From an uncultured Alistipes sp. (lineage in GTDB: Bacteria > Bacteroidota > Bacteroidia > Bacteroidales > Rikenellaceae): a DNA stretch of 6,158 bases. Positions 6,085 through 6,158 of the stretch are shown piece after piece. The stretch is taken from positions 1 through 6,158 of the forward strand of contig CAAGKW010000354.1 of the NCBI GenBank assembly GCA_900770585.1, written 5' to 3'. Positions within the stretch are counted from its first letter, which is position 1. Every line of letters starts with the position of its first letter. Position numbers and translations under genes: made by a program. Below the pieces are notes generated by a model. It was not told where the DNA came from. It ran no database searches and was given only the letters and a program-made list of their open reading frames with translations.

Positions 6085-6158
6085 TTAAATCCGATCGAGT
6101 TCCTCGGTCGATAATGCAAATTTACTAAGAAATTTTTGGAGTTCCATATCCGCAACAA
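6085..6158 (-). CDS. Possible 3' end of an upstream gene, or a 20-codon mini-ORF
   Basis: The frame ending in TAA at 6087-6085 is open to the edge of the window. Its last residues read KFALSTEELDRI. It contains an ATG at 6147-6145, which would give a separate 20-aa peptide. An end 21 bp before the SPOR start would fit an operon with a longer gene outside the window. The segment is too short to assign to a family, and chance openness over 24 codons is quite possible. Confidence 0.35.
   Translation of the reverse strand, partial: VADMELQKFLSKFALSTEELDRI
6117..6124 (-). promoter_or_regulatory. Possible -7 element for the SPOR gene
   Basis: The minus strand reads TAAATTTG, identical to the -7 element of the protease promoter and about 55 nt before the SPOR start. 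No TTTG lies 19-21 nt upstream of it (that stretch reads ATGG/TATG), and it falls inside the short open frame at 6085-6158. It could therefore be a weak promoter or a chance match. Confidence 0.3.

Noticed and set aside
5599..6114. A 171-codon plus-strand open frame opposite the SPOR gene
   Set aside because: The SPOR domain and signal peptide on the minus strand are clear; this frame has no family features.

Overview
The window looks like chromosomal DNA from a Bacteroidota bacterium, most likely of the order Bacteroidales. A gut Rikenellaceae/Alistipes-like source is my guess, not something the sequence proves. The supporting signs are: promoters of the Bacteroidetes type (TTTG about 19-20 nt upstream of TAnnTTTG); A/T-rich leaders without an obvious Shine-Dalgarno sequence; signal peptides ending in a TAQ/SAQ-like site; a type IX secretion (T9SS) sorting domain; a PorV/PorQ-type outer-membrane barrel; and a small periplasmic SPOR protein of the Bacteroidetes form.

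Every credible gene is on the minus strand, so transcription runs from high to low coordinates. In that order the window holds: (1) a possible end of an upstream gene, or a 20-codon mini-ORF (6085-6158); (2) a secreted SPOR-domain protein (5611-6063); (3) a 101-aa Ala/Glu-rich lipoprotein with a cysteine cluster (5217-5522); (4) lspA, lipoprotein signal peptidase (4462-5076); (5) a 1077-aa multidomain subtilisin-like (S8) protease with a lipobox at its N-terminus and a T9SS type A sorting domain at its C-terminus (1063-4296); (6) a PorV/PorQ-family barrel protein 25 bp further on (87-1037). There is no gap over 300 bases. The two largest, 4297-4461 and 5077-5216, hold terminators and promoters.

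The transcription units are well marked. Hairpin terminators follow the small lipoprotein gene, lspA and the PorV-like gene. Two of the three become fully paired only as minus-strand RNA, through G.U wobbles, which fixes their direction. Promoters of the Bacteroidetes type precede the small lipoprotein gene, lspA and the protease. The lspA terminator and the protease promoter overlap: the U-tract ends in the -33 TTTG.

The theme is the cell envelope. LspA would process the lipoboxes of the small lipoprotein and of the protease. The protease and the PorV-like protein form a two-gene operon pairing a T9SS-type cargo with a barrel of the family that carries T9SS cargo to the surface. The most interesting points are that cargo/shuttle pairing, the coexistence of a lipobox and a T9SS signal on one protease, its Asp-Thr-Pro version of the catalytic Asp motif, and the small cysteine-cluster lipoprotein. 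I see no CRISPR array, transposon, tRNA or rRNA.
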